A stretch of 64,000 bases of DNA from Caryophanales bacterium UBA6259 (GCA_002441135.1 DJVJ01000006.1:8918-72917), one strand, 5' to 3'; counted from the first letter of the stretch, positions 51,862 to 61,183 are shown. Program-made: numbers and translations. The notes: generated by a model from the letters alone, not told the origin.

Positions 51862-54108
51862 ATGGAAAGTGTTTATATTGGTGTAGATATTGGCTCTGCG
51901 ACAGTGAAGGTTGTTGGGCTATCTAGCCAAGGCGATATGCTTGGGAAACCGATTTATCTTCGACATGATCAATTTCCTTCTCAAGTGGATGCTTTAAAGC
52001 ATGCACTAAAGGATTATCTGAATTCAGTACCAGATTATCAGGTTGCAGGGACTGGAATAACAGGTAGTGGAAGGGAATTAAACCGTCATATTATCGGTGG
52101 AGATATCACAAAAACAGAAATCTATGCCCATGCCAAGGGAATAAGATTTCTATTAGATAAGGGACTATTAAATAGAACTAGAAATGGAGAAAAAGAGAAG
52201 CTCACAAAAGTAGGTTCTATTATTGAAATTGGTGGTCAGGATTCCAAGGTAATTGTTTTTGATGAGCAAAATACGCCTATTTACTTCAATATGAATACGA
52301 TTTGTTCTGCAGGTACAGGGGAATTTTTAAAGCAACTAGCCGATGAAGCGGGAATTACTTTACAAGAATTTAGTGAGCAAGCTGTACTTGCTAATCGATC
52401 TGCTAAAATTGATGCTACCTGTACTGTTTTTTCAAGAAGAGACTTTCGCCATTTAACGCAAAAAGGGGTCCCTTTGGCCGATCGGCTTGCAGGGATCTGT
52501 GATTCAATGGTGACCAATTATTTAACCAATGTAGTGAAGGATCAACATTTACCAGAGCCAATTCTTTTCCAAGGTGGGGTTGCCTTCAACCAAGGAGTGA
52601 AAAAAGCCTTTGAGAAATATTTAGGTACCGAGGTAATTATTCCTCCGCATCATGATATTGTAGGCGCACTTGGTATGGCCGCCATAATTAGAGAAGAAAA
52701 ACAAAGAGGAAATAACTCCGTTCAGTCAACTACAACTACCTCCTTTAAGGAAGATTTCTTTACAAGGGAATACACCAGCCAAATCCGTTTTTGTCATGGC
52801 TGCCAAAATGCTTGTGAGCTATCTCAACCAATGGAATTGATAAATGAGGAACAGATTATCCTTGATACGCTTGGTGGTCGTTGTGAAGGTGCATTACAAG
52901 AAAAAAATATAAGAGAGTATCCACAAACCTTAGATATGATTAAGGTTCCAGTATTACGGGATGCTTCAGTAAATACAAGCATAATACAGCAGGAATACAA
53001 CAGTAAAGGGAATGGAATTCGATCAGCAAAAGGAATTTACTTTGCGGGAATCGATGGAGGCTCTAGAGGAACCAAGTACGCCCTGATTAAGGGAACAGAA
53101 AATGGAATCGAGATTAAGGCGGTAGGTTCAGTTGAAACCTCTGGAGATGCCATTAAAGCGATTCAATATGCCCTAATCGCGCTTGAAAAAGAGCTTCCAT
53201 ATAGAGCGGTTTTAGGAGGAATAGGAACAACAGGGAGTGCGGGAGAATTAGCTCGCGATATGATCACCACAAAAACGAAGGAAACATCCGATGTGAAGGT
53301 TACGGAGATTTTAGCTCATACCACCTGGGCAAAAACAATGGTCCCTGATGTAAAGGTCATTATGGATATTGGAGGTAATGACACAAAGATCATCTCAATT
53401 CAAGAACATGGGATTGAATTTGCGATGAATGATAAATGTGCTGCTGGAGCTGGTGCATTTATTGAAGCAATTTCAAAACGCTTTGAGGTTCCTTTATCTG
53501 AGTTTGGAAAAATGGCATTAACCTCAAAAGCACCTGCTCGAATTTCTGGCCGGTGTGCTGTCTTTGGAGAATCAGACATTATTCATAAAGCGAGAGCAGG
53601 ATTCCCAACTAACGATTTATTGATGGGATTGGCCTATTCAATCTGTAGAACCTATTTATCCGATATTGGCAAGGGAAAAGTACTACAGGTTCCAATTGTT
53701 GCCCAAGGTGGTACATTTTTAAATCAAGCCGTACAACAAACCTTTAAGGAAACCCTTCAATTATCCGATCATGAATTCATTATTGCTGATGATCCGAAGC
53801 TGGTTTTAGGTGCAGGGGCATTGGGTGCTGCTATATTATCCAAGGAAGCCTATGAGAAAGGAAGTAATACGAGCTTTAAAGGCTTTAACCATATACTAAG
53901 CTCCCATTATAAGACAATGACCCTAACCTGTAAGCATGATTCCTGTGAGCGAACCTGCAATGGTGTCATTTCCTTGTTAGAAAATGGCCAACCAATTGCT
54001 GGCTACAAATCGATTAACTGTGAATTTGGAATGTTTGATGGCTTAATTGAAAGGCAGGATGTAAAGGAACATACCCAAAAAGTAATCAAAGGGGGTTTAG
54101 CAATATGA
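51862..54108 (+). CDS. Acyl-CoA dehydratase activase-type protein with two ASKHA ATPase modules
   Basis: A 748-aa protein of the BadF/BadG/BcrA/BcrD family. Two ATPase modules: residues about 1-275 (GVDIGSATVKVVGL, IEIGGQDSKVIV, NTICSAGTGEFL) and about 395-680 (AGIDGGSRGTKYAL, MDIGGNDTKIIS, DKCAAGAGAFIE). Each has the cysteine pair expected to hold a [4Fe-4S] cluster (also ATCTVF and GRCAVF). Between and after them are Cys-rich stretches (FCHGCQNACEL, TCKHDSCERTC). Such proteins pump electrons into radical dehydratases. Start: ATG at 51862 after AGGGG. It overlaps the next gene by 4 bases (ATGA). Confidence 0.88.
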   Translation: MESVYIGVDIGSATVKVVGLSSQGDMLGKPIYLRHDQFPSQVDALKHALKDYLNSVPDYQVAGTGITGSGRELNRHIIGGDITKTEIYAHAKGIRFLLDKGLLNRTRNGEKEKLTKVGSIIEIGGQDSKVIVFDEQNTPIYFNMNTICSAGTGEFLKQLADEAGITLQEFSEQAVLANRSAKIDATCTVFSRRDFRHLTQKGVPLADRLAGICDSMVTNYLTNVVKDQHLPEPILFQGGVAFNQGVKKAFEKYLGTEVIIPPHHDIVGALGMAAIIREEKQRGNNSVQSTTTTSFKEDFFTREYTSQIRFCHGCQNACELSQPMELINEEQIILDTLGGRCEGALQEKNIREYPQTLDMIKVPVLRDASVNTSIIQQEYNSKGNGIRSAKGIYFAGIDGGSRGTKYALIKGTENGIEIKAVGSVETSGDAIKAIQYALIALEKELPYRAVLGGIGTTGSAGELARDMITTKTKETSDVKVTEILAHTTWAKTMVPDVKVIMDIGGNDTKIISIQEHGIEFAMNDKCAAGAGAFIEAISKRFEVPLSEFGKMALTSKAPARISGRCAVFGESDIIHKARAGFPTNDLLMGLAYSICRTYLSDIGKGKVLQVPIVAQGGTFLNQAVQQTFKETLQLSDHEFIIADDPKLVLGAGALGAAILSKEAYEKGSNTSFKGFNHILSSHYKTMTLTCKHDSCERTCNGVISLLENGQPIAGYKSINCEFGMFDGLIERQDVKEHTQKVIKGGLAI

Positions 54109-56735
54109 GCAAAAAGCCGATGGTGGGCGTAGCTACAGCTTTTACCGGTAAATATAAAGCTGTACAATTTTTAATTCGGTTTTTAGAGCTGCTTGAAATT
54201 CCGCTGGTAAAAAGCAGAGTAACTAAGCCTGAAATGATTGAGGCAGGAAGTACCATTGCCAGTGCTGAGTATTGCTTGCCTCTTCGGGCTTATGTTGGGC
54301 ATATTTATCATTTATTAGCCAAGCATCCTGAAATTGATATTTTGTTAACGCCGATTGTGAAAGGGGAATATCCCTCCTCTAATACCTGTGCAAAATATCG
54401 AGATCTAGATGGCGTAATTATTCGTTCCCTTGGTAGTATTTCAGGCTATCGGTTAAAGACAAGTAAAGCAAAACAGCAGAAGGAGTTACACCCATTAATC
54501 GGTAGAGAGCTAACAGAACGTATAATAGTACAAGGAAATGGGGTACCTAGAATTTTGGCCCCTGAAATTGAGTCGCTGGAAAAAAGCCACTTATGGAAGA
54601 TAGCTGTTCAAACCTATGGGTCAATTTTGGAATGGAGTCCAATGAAAACCTTAAGAATGATTGCCAAGCTAAAAGGAATGGGCTCAGAATATAAAGGATT
54701 TAGCCAGCTAGAAGGAGCATTTGAGCAGGCCTATCAGGAGATTGTGGATGTAAACGAAAATAAGGCAGCACAAATTTTTAGTGATCCTTCAAAGCCACGC
54801 TTGGCATTAGTAGGTCGACAATATTTAATTGAAGATCCAGCACTTTCTGCAGATATAAAAAAATATTTTACTAAGCAAGGAGTAGCTGTTGTTACGATTC
54901 AGGATATCCCTTTTTCAATATTAAAGGAGCGCTATGAGAAGGTTCAAGGCTTCTATGATACTCATCTTTTAGGACAGGCCTTTATTGATACGGTAATGGA
55001 TCAAGTGGATGGATATATTGTAATTGGTAGCTTTGGCTGTCACCCAGACGCATTTCAAGTTGATTATTTTTCAAAATATATTAGCAGTCAAGGAAAAGCA
55101 TGCTGGACCTTTAAGTTTGATGAACAAACTGGTGGAGCAGGTTTTCATACAAGATATGAAACTATATTAGGCTTTTTAGAGCAAAAAAGAAACGAACGAC
55201 TTGCTAGTATTGATGATCAAATTGAAAATAATGTTTTTCAAAGTGTGGGAACGAATGAAGCAATTATAGGACAGGAGAAGCAAATCACCCAAAGAAAGCC
55301 ATTATTTATTTGGCCATATATGGGGGAGGGACTTAATCTTGCTTTAAAAGAGCTACTATATCAGCTTGGGCTTTCCGACTTTTTAATCGCACCAAAAGCT
55401 GTCAACGAAGAAACAATTGAGAAAGGAAATAGGCACTATACGGAAACCTGTTCTCCATTTGCTTTAAGCTTAGGAAGTATGAAGCAAACCTTGGACCAAT
55501 TAATTGGAGAATGGGAAGAAGCTGAAAAAAAACAAAAATATATTGAACCAAGACGAATTATTTTTTTAATGGCGAAAGGAAAGGGACCATGTACCTTTGG
55601 TTGGTATTCGATTGCTGAAGATCAGCTGCTAAAAGAAGAATATGGGACACAATTAGCAAAGCAGGGTCACTCGATTGAAATGTTTTCTCTTGATAATCAA
55701 GGAAGAAATGTGACTACCTTCTTACAGGATATTGCTTCTGTATCCCACGAGAAAGCCTTAAAAAGAGTGATTCAATTATTAGATATCGTTTTAACGAATC
55801 AAGAACATGGGTTCATTACCACAAAAAAGGCAGAAATAGAACTGATTCGTTTGTTGAAAAAAATGGTTTGGCCAAGCTGGAAAAAGCTGCTTGCCTTTGA
55901 AAATATTCAAAATAAAGCATTATTCGTTAGGGCACATGAATTGGAAAAAGGAATCACCACAAAAATAGTGAAAGAGGAGCTGAAGCGACTAGATCAAGCT
56001 CATCATTTAGATGAAATTGAGCGACAGGAAAAGCTCGCTATTTCTAAATTAGAGGGAATCTCGCAGGATAAGCTGGTTAAACCTCGAGTAGTGATTGTCG
56101 GAGAGATTTATGTTGCCTTAACTCCATTTGCAAATCGAGGAACTGTAGATTTACTTCTTGGTAGTTATGGGATTGAGGCAGTGGAAGGGATGCGATTAAG
56201 TCATTTTATCAAGGGTGCATTTAAAGGCTTAAAATATCACTTCTTTCAAAATCAGTCGATGATTAAGCCAATCTTAGAGGCGCTAGAAAAGTATACCTAT
56301 TATCAAAAGGATAATTGGGTTAGAGAACCTTTGGCAAAGCCATTTTTAGAGCATGAAATTGGAGGGGATGGTCAACCAACCATCGCTCATGCTAGACATC
56401 ATATAGAAGAAGATGGTGTTGATGGAATAGTCCATATTTACCCTTTCAAATGCATGCCAGAGGGAATCGCGAAGGATGCTTTGAAGGAAATGTGCCAAAT
56501 CTACGGAACCAAAAGCTTACATCTGACCTTCGATCGGGAAACAGAAATTGAACGGTTAAAGACAGAGATTGGTACCTTTGCTGCTTTGCTTTTTCAAGAT
56601 TTAGAGCAGAAAAAAGTGGGAGGTCTGGAGTCTGATCCATACTTCGGTAAGAATTCAACTTCATTGTCTGAGACCCGTCGAAGAAGAGAAATTGGTCAAA
56701 TTATCGAAAAAGCATATTATAGTCGAAAAGAATAA
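54105..56735 (+). CDS. 2-hydroxyacyl-CoA dehydratase-like protein (DUF2229/HgdB type)
   Basis: An 876-aa protein with an N-terminal DUF2229-like part (PMVGVATAFTGKYKAVQFLI; CLPLRAYVGHIYHLLAKHP; CAKYRDLDG) and further halves resembling HgdB-type dehydratase subunits (ETCSPFALSLGS; GKGPCTFGWYSIAE; YPFKCMPEGIAKDA). The cysteines in these motifs could bind an iron-sulfur cluster. In many anaerobes the same parts are one fused chain of about 1,400 residues with the activase; here they are two coupled genes. The substrate is unknown. Confidence 0.85.
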   Translation: MSKKPMVGVATAFTGKYKAVQFLIRFLELLEIPLVKSRVTKPEMIEAGSTIASAEYCLPLRAYVGHIYHLLAKHPEIDILLTPIVKGEYPSSNTCAKYRDLDGVIIRSLGSISGYRLKTSKAKQQKELHPLIGRELTERIIVQGNGVPRILAPEIESLEKSHLWKIAVQTYGSILEWSPMKTLRMIAKLKGMGSEYKGFSQLEGAFEQAYQEIVDVNENKAAQIFSDPSKPRLALVGRQYLIEDPALSADIKKYFTKQGVAVVTIQDIPFSILKERYEKVQGFYDTHLLGQAFIDTVMDQVDGYIVIGSFGCHPDAFQVDYFSKYISSQGKACWTFKFDEQTGGAGFHTRYETILGFLEQKRNERLASIDDQIENNVFQSVGTNEAIIGQEKQITQRKPLFIWPYMGEGLNLALKELLYQLGLSDFLIAPKAVNEETIEKGNRHYTETCSPFALSLGSMKQTLDQLIGEWEEAEKKQKYIEPRRIIFLMAKGKGPCTFGWYSIAEDQLLKEEYGTQLAKQGHSIEMFSLDNQGRNVTTFLQDIASVSHEKALKRVIQLLDIVLTNQEHGFITTKKAEIELIRLLKKMVWPSWKKLLAFENIQNKALFVRAHELEKGITTKIVKEELKRLDQAHHLDEIERQEKLAISKLEGISQDKLVKPRVVIVGEIYVALTPFANRGTVDLLLGSYGIEAVEGMRLSHFIKGAFKGLKYHFFQNQSMIKPILEALEKYTYYQKDNWVREPLAKPFLEHEIGGDGQPTIAHARHHIEEDGVDGIVHIYPFKCMPEGIAKDALKEMCQIYGTKSLHLTFDRETEIERLKTEIGTFAALLFQDLEQKKVGGLESDPYFGKNSTSLSETRRRREIGQIIEKAYYSRKE

Positions 56736-56739
56736 ATCA

Positions 56740-56782
56740 AGAGATCATCAGCTGAGTTACATTTTCAGCGAATGATCTCTTT
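56740..56782. terminator. Terminator between convergent genes
   Basis: AGAGATCAT (56740-56748) pairs with ATGATCTCT (56772-56780), with CTGA/TCAG extending the stem inside, and TTTGTCTTT follows. It lies between the dehydratase-like gene and the DUF4349 gene. Confidence 0.8.
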
Positions 56783-56786
56783 GTCT

Positions 56787-57752
56787 TTATTGTTGATTTT
56801 CATCATCCTGTTTTTTAATTGATTTAATTGATTTTTTAAATGGAATTATTCTACTTAATTTCCAAGCGATAAAAAGAAGAATTAGGATGAAGATTAGAAT
56901 TGGAAAGAAGCTAACCATAAAAATGAAAAGTGATTTTGTCGCATCGACAAGGAATTCAATGCTCTTTTGAAAACCACTTATCGCTTTTTCCCAGGTGCCA
57001 GCGGTTGGTGCTACCTGGTTTTTGTTTTGGACCATATCCACAATTAAAGTGGAGTAGGAAGCATGATGAGATAGATATTTTTGCCTTCCCTGCATTTGCT
57101 CAATCTCTTCTTGAACACGGTTAAGATCGTTGGAGATTTTTAGCAGGTCTTCTGTTTTCGTTGCTTTACTAAGAAAATCTAATAATCGCTCTTCATAGAC
57201 TCGTTTAGCCTTTAGTCGGGATTCTATATCAAGGTATTCTTCTGTTACATCAACACCCTCAATGTATTGTGAGGTTACTTTTCCATAAGAAATCTCTTCT
57301 AGCTGGTTTACTGTAGAATGAAATGCGGCTACAGGGATTTTAAACTCGTAATGGCCAAAGAGCTGATTTATATTTTCCGATTGATTAGAGGTTACTAAGT
57401 ACCCTTGGGCAGATTTAATTGTTTGGAATAAAAGTGCTGATCCTTTTTTTAAGTCTTCTACCTCCATCTGAAGTTGACCACGATAGATCATCATCTTTCC
57501 TTTTTCAGGATCGTTAACAAGGTTACTTGTAGTATAGGTTTGATTGGCAGAATCTGCAGTTGTTGTAACGCTAATTCCAGCATCCGCTTTTGCTTCCTCA
57601 GACACTACCTTGTCATATTCCACATTAGCCATTGGTGCTTCTTCCGTTGATTTGGGTGAAGAAATCCCACAGCCGGACAATAGCGATAAGGCCAGTAATG
57701 TTAGTAAGGTAAATATTGAAAAAATCCAACGTATTTTTTTATTTTTAATCAT
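56787..57752 (-). CDS. DUF4349 lipoprotein
   Basis: A 321-aa predicted lipoprotein: signal peptide with lipobox SLLSGC (Cys28), then a DUF4349 domain (about residues 90-290) with an internal coiled coil (DLLKISNDLNRVQEEIEQMQ) and a C-terminal transmembrane helix near residues 280-305 with a basic tail. Start: ATG complementary to 57750-57752 with AAGGGGAG upstream. Function unknown. The coiled coil and two membrane attachments suggest an envelope structural or signalling role. Confidence 0.85.
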   Translation of the reverse strand: MIKNKKIRWIFSIFTLLTLLALSLLSGCGISSPKSTEEAPMANVEYDKVVSEEAKADAGISVTTTADSANQTYTTSNLVNDPEKGKMMIYRGQLQMEVEDLKKGSALLFQTIKSAQGYLVTSNQSENINQLFGHYEFKIPVAAFHSTVNQLEEISYGKVTSQYIEGVDVTEEYLDIESRLKAKRVYEERLLDFLSKATKTEDLLKISNDLNRVQEEIEQMQGRQKYLSHHASYSTLIVDMVQNKNQVAPTAGTWEKAISGFQKSIEFLVDATKSLFIFMVSFFPILIFILILLFIAWKLSRIIPFKKSIKSIKKQDDENQQ

Positions 57753-57870
57753 GTATAACTCCCCTTTCAATCTTCTTGTTACTTTTTAGACAGTAGGAAG
57801 AAAGGAAATGTTTCACCTTTTGAAAAAATCAAAATAAAATAGTGTAGATATGATCATTATCTGAATACTC

Positions 57871-57899
57871 TTTACATCTGCATAAAAAATGAATATAAT
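57871..57899 (+). promoter_or_regulatory. Promoter of the rsgA leader
   Basis: TTTACA (57871-57876), a 17-base spacer and TATAAT (57894-57899). A start near 57906 gives a leader of about 265 bases that contains a 26-codon gene and a terminator/antiterminator pair before the RsgA gene. Confidence 0.75.
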
Positions 57900-57941
57900 G
57901 GAAAATGTATTAATGAATCGTTATCAAAGGAGGTCTGTGCT

Positions 57942-58022
57942 ATGAGGAAGTTACCAATTGAATTCACTCAACTTAATAGTATTGTGTGTGGCACAGCCCT
58001 GGAGAGCATTCTTTTACATTAA
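57942..58022 (+). CDS. 26-aa leader peptide in the rsgA attenuator
   Basis: A short gene with a perfect ribosome-binding site (AAAGGAGG) 8 bases before the ATG. The product, MRKLPIEFTQLNSIVCGTAL followed by ESILLH, matches no family I recognise. Codons 17-20 (GGC ACA GCC CTG) contain the 5' arm of a 12-bp antiterminator helix whose 3' arm overlaps the downstream terminator. This fits a leader whose translation decides which RNA structure forms. Protein function as such is not required. Confidence 0.7.
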   Translation: MRKLPIEFTQLNSIVCGTALESILLH

Positions 58023-58127
58023 GAAGCTGTTTTATATAAACTTAATTAATTTTAATTAAACTTATTTAAACAGAGATCCTTTTTCATTTTGTCTTAATTT
58101 ATAGAAACGTTAAACCATGGGCTGTGC
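57991..58127 (+). promoter_or_regulatory. Antiterminator pairing (leader peptide region with terminator 5' arm)
   Basis: GCACAGCCC (57991-57999) is the exact reverse complement of GGGCTGTGC (58119-58127); TGG (58000-58002) can add three pairs with CCA (58115-58117) past a one-base bulge. The 3' arm overlaps the left arm of the terminator (58112-58123), so the two helices exclude each other. Confidence 0.75.
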
Positions 58128-58148
58128 AGTAGCCTGTGGTTTTTTTTT
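58112..58148 (+). terminator. Intrinsic terminator upstream of rsgA
   Basis: AAACCATGGGCT (58112-58123) pairs with AGCCTGTGGTTT (58131-58142), 12 bp with two G-U pairs, 7-base loop, then a T-tract to 58148. It lies 22 bases before the RsgA start codon and can be opened by the antiterminator. Confidence 0.88.
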
Positions 58149-58170
58149 CAAAATGAAGGAGGAAAATAAA

Positions 58171-59238
58171 TTGAAATTGAATTTAGAAATCTTAGGATTA
58201 AATGAAGAAATATTAGATAAAGCAAAGGAATATTTAACAGAAGGATACGAATTAGGCCGTGTGGCACAGGAGCATAAACGTTTGTATCGTCTTTTTACAG
58301 AAAAGGGTGATATGCTTGCTGAAGTCTCTGGAAAAATGAGACATTTAGCAGAGGAAAGACAAGATTTCCCGGCTGTTGGAGATTGGGTGGTATGCAGTAT
58401 TAGAGCAGAGGAAGGAAAAGCAACCATTCATGCCGTTTTGCCACGAAAAAGTAAGTTTTCGCGAAAAACGGCTGGTTTAACAACAGAGGAACAGATTGTT
58501 GCCGCCAATATTGATACGATTTTTCTAGTCAATGCGCTCAATCTTGATTTCAATTTGCGCAGGATAGAACGTTATTTACTATTGTCATGGGATAGTGGAG
58601 CCAATCCAGTTATCATTCTAAGTAAAGCGGATCTTTGTGATGATGTCGAAGAGAAGATTGCTGAGCTAGAAACGGTAGCCTTCGGTGTGCCAATCCATGT
58701 TGTTAGTGCGATAAATAATGAAGGCTTTGAACAACTATCTCCTTACCTTAAAGAAGGTAAAACGATTGCCTTATTAGGCTCATCTGGTGCAGGTAAATCA
58801 ACAATCACCAATTGGTTATACGGGGAAGAAATTCAACGTGTAAATGATATCCGAGAAGGGGATGACCGTGGGAAACATACGACAACTCATCGTGAGCTGA
58901 TTGTATTGCCGCAGGGTGGGATATTAATAGATACACCAGGAATGAGAGAGCTTCAGCTTTGGAATAATGCTGATGGTCTAGAAACGAGCTTTGAGGATAT
59001 TGAAGAATTGGCAAAGGAATGTTTTTTTAATGATTGCCAGCATCAAAATGAACCGGGCTGTGTAGTGAAGCAGGCGATTCATGATGGAAGCCTAGAACAA
59101 TCCCGTTTTGATAGCTATAAAAAGCTTCAAAGGGAATTGGCCTATTTAGAAAGGAAAAATGACCAAAGAGCAAAACTTGCAGAAAAGGAAAAGTGGAAAA
59201 AGATTAGTCAGACTCAGAAAAAACATTATCAAAGGTAA
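58171..59238 (+). CDS. rsgA: Ribosome small-subunit-dependent GTPase A, long form
   Basis: A 355-aa circularly permuted GTPase that helps late maturation of the 30S subunit. OB-fold at residues about 20-100, GTPase motifs in permuted order (G4 SKAD near residue 150; G1 GSSGAGKST near 203; G3 DTPGMRE), and a C-terminal zinc knuckle (CFFNDCQHQNEPGC). This is the long E. coli-like form. Bacilli often keep a shorter rsgA in the prpC-prkC operon, so this may be a second copy (inference). Start: TTG at 58171, 8 bases after AAGGAGG; the upstream open frame would run through the terminator and is rejected. Confidence 0.92.
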   Translation: MKLNLEILGLNEEILDKAKEYLTEGYELGRVAQEHKRLYRLFTEKGDMLAEVSGKMRHLAEERQDFPAVGDWVVCSIRAEEGKATIHAVLPRKSKFSRKTAGLTTEEQIVAANIDTIFLVNALNLDFNLRRIERYLLLSWDSGANPVIILSKADLCDDVEEKIAELETVAFGVPIHVVSAINNEGFEQLSPYLKEGKTIALLGSSGAGKSTITNWLYGEEIQRVNDIREGDDRGKHTTTHRELIVLPQGGILIDTPGMRELQLWNNADGLETSFEDIEELAKECFFNDCQHQNEPGCVVKQAIHDGSLEQSRFDSYKKLQRELAYLERKNDQRAKLAEKEKWKKISQTQKKHYQR

Positions 59239-59393
59239 ATCAATTAGGGTGCTGTTCAATATGAATAAGCACCCTTTTTCGGAAAATTTATTTCTATATA
59301 TTCTGATTAATGTTAAAATTAAGATAAATAACTAATAATTATCATCCCTTATATATTGCAAAAATTGAATTCAAAAAATGCAGGGGGGAAAAT

Positions 59394-60236
59394 ATGAAAA
59401 TAATTAGAGATTTTCTAATGGGGTTATCTTTTATCACGATTATTGCGATGTTTCCTACATTTTTCAAATATAAGCAGAATCCATTTATGTCTTTCTATCA
59501 CTATTTTTCAAACATTATCAAACTAGATTTTGGCGGTTATAAATTAAACTTCTACGATCGATTTGCAAAGCCGATTTTTCCGGATCTTTTTCATTTCTAT
59601 TCTAAGTCTATTTCTTATCTAATCTTCTCCATTATAATTGGAATTGCGCTAGGAATTTTATTTAGTATAGTAATCTTGCTACTGAAAAAGAAATGGAGAA
59701 AGCCAATTCTTTGGTTGAATTATTTTTTAATTTCCTTTCCAGATTTCCTACTAATATTAATCTTGCAAGCATTGGTAATTTGGATATATCAAAAAACAGG
59801 AACGAGCATAGGTAATGTCTATAGTAGAGTAGATGATGAGGCTATTCTATTGCCGATGATCACTTTGTCATTGTTTCCTTTTATCTATACTTTGCGAAAT
59901 AGTCTTAATACCTTTGAGGGGATTTTTACCAAGGACTTTATTTTATTTGCATATGCAAAGGGATTGTCAAAAAGAGAGATTATTTTTTCTCATATGCTAA
60001 AAAATGCCTTGCCTATTATTTTGGCTTCATTACCTAGTATTTTACAAGTAAGTATCGCGAACCTGTTTATCGTAGAACTCGTTTATGGTATTCCTGGGAT
60101 AATGAAGCTATTGTATAATAACCAGACGATGGAGGTCATTTTTCCATCCCTACTTTTTATTTGGTTAACCTACTTTGTGGTAGATGTAGGGATTCGCTTT
60201 GGTAAGAAACAGCTTCAAGAGGGGATGGCCAAATGA
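59394..60236 (+). CDS. ABC transporter permease (DppB/OppB-like)
   Basis: A 280-aa inner-membrane permease, with about six helices and the EAA-like loop AKGLSKREIIFSHMLKNALP that contacts the ATPase. It belongs to the peptide/nickel (Dpp/Opp/Nik) permease family. AGGGGGGAAAA precedes the ATG. The second permease overlaps by 4 bases. No binding-protein or ATPase gene lies beside them; the complex presumably borrows partners encoded elsewhere. A half Fur-like sequence (TAATAATTATCA) at about 59330 is noted but weak. Confidence 0.85.
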   Translation: MKIIRDFLMGLSFITIIAMFPTFFKYKQNPFMSFYHYFSNIIKLDFGGYKLNFYDRFAKPIFPDLFHFYSKSISYLIFSIIIGIALGILFSIVILLLKKKWRKPILWLNYFLISFPDFLLILILQALVIWIYQKTGTSIGNVYSRVDDEAILLPMITLSLFPFIYTLRNSLNTFEGIFTKDFILFAYAKGLSKREIIFSHMLKNALPIILASLPSILQVSIANLFIVELVYGIPGIMKLLYNNQTMEVIFPSLLFIWLTYFVVDVGIRFGKKQLQEGMAK

Positions 60237-61156
60237 AAAAATCTAAGAATCTTTTTTTATGGATAGGAAGTAGTATCTTAACCTTTATTTTTATTATTTC
60301 TATCTTGGCCCCTTGGATTGCACCTTATGAGATTCAGGAAATGGACCCACCGCGTTTTTTAGAGGATGGAAGCTGGGTCGCACCCCCGTATCCAATGTCT
60401 ACGAAGCATTGGCTTGGTACAGATTCCAATGGCTATGATATTTTAAGTCAATTAATGTATGGAGCAAAATATACATTATTATTTATCTCGGTCACTTCTG
60501 TATTTCGGTTATTGCTTGCTTTACCGATTGGGATGTGGATTGGTTGGAAAGAGAAAAAATCAACACGAAGTATACTCAAAGTCATTCAGCTATGGAATAC
60601 ATTACCTATTCTCATCATTGCCCTTTTGATCTTAAGCGCTGTTCTATCTCGTACGCAATCTGTTCAAAATCAAGTGTTTATTCAAATGGTGGTAATCATT
60701 CTTTTAGGGGTGCCAGCGTTGGCCAACACGATTCACAACCATGTAAAGGAACTGAAGAAATCTTCGTTTATAGAAGGAGCGCAGGTGTTAGGTGCAGGAG
60801 ATTATCATATCTTACGAAAGCATATTTTTCCTCATCTAAAACCACAGCTGTTTTTAATTTGGGTTATGGAGATTGTACAGATTTTATTACTTGTTGGCCA
60901 ATTAGCGGTATTAAATATTATTATTGGTGGAGCAGAAATGACATTTGAAATCAGCACTGGTGATGTGTTGATAAAGCCCAATACTTCAGAATGGACAGGG
61001 ATGCTAGCGATTAGTCGATATAAAATTATACAGTATCCAAGTATAATTATTGGACCACTGATTGCCTATTTGATGACGATTATGTCCTTTATTATGGTGA
61101 TTGAGGGATTAAAGGAAAAGGATGATTTAAAGCAAGTATCTTACGAGCTTGATTAA
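60233..61156 (+). CDS. ABC transporter permease (DppC/OppC-like)
   Basis: A 307-aa second permease with an N-terminal helix, a long periplasmic-side segment with the OppC_N-like PWIAPYEIQEMDPPRFL and STKHWLGTDSNGYDILSQLM (the GTDxxGRD-type motif), and the C-terminal EAA loop GAQVLGAGDYHILRKHIFPH. The ATG overlaps the end of the first permease gene. It closes this two-gene unit, which ends at a terminator at 61158. Confidence 0.85.
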   Translation: MKKSKNLFLWIGSSILTFIFIISILAPWIAPYEIQEMDPPRFLEDGSWVAPPYPMSTKHWLGTDSNGYDILSQLMYGAKYTLLFISVTSVFRLLLALPIGMWIGWKEKKSTRSILKVIQLWNTLPILIIALLILSAVLSRTQSVQNQVFIQMVVIILLGVPALANTIHNHVKELKKSSFIEGAQVLGAGDYHILRKHIFPHLKPQLFLIWVMEIVQILLLVGQLAVLNIIIGGAEMTFEISTGDVLIKPNTSEWTGMLAISRYKIIQYPSIIIGPLIAYLMTIMSFIMVIEGLKEKDDLKQVSYELD

Positions 61157-61157
61157 G

Positions 61158-61183
61158 TAGCATAGAAATATGCTATTTTTTTT
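61158..61183 (+). terminator. Terminator after the permease pair
   Basis: TAGCATA (61158-61164) pairs with TATGCTA (61169-61175) around GAAA and is followed by eight T residues. Confidence 0.88.

Noticed and set aside
58117..58170. Upstream extension of RsgA starting inside the terminator
   Set aside because: The start would lie in the terminator stem without a ribosome-binding site; TTG 58171 has AAGGAGG at ideal spacing.
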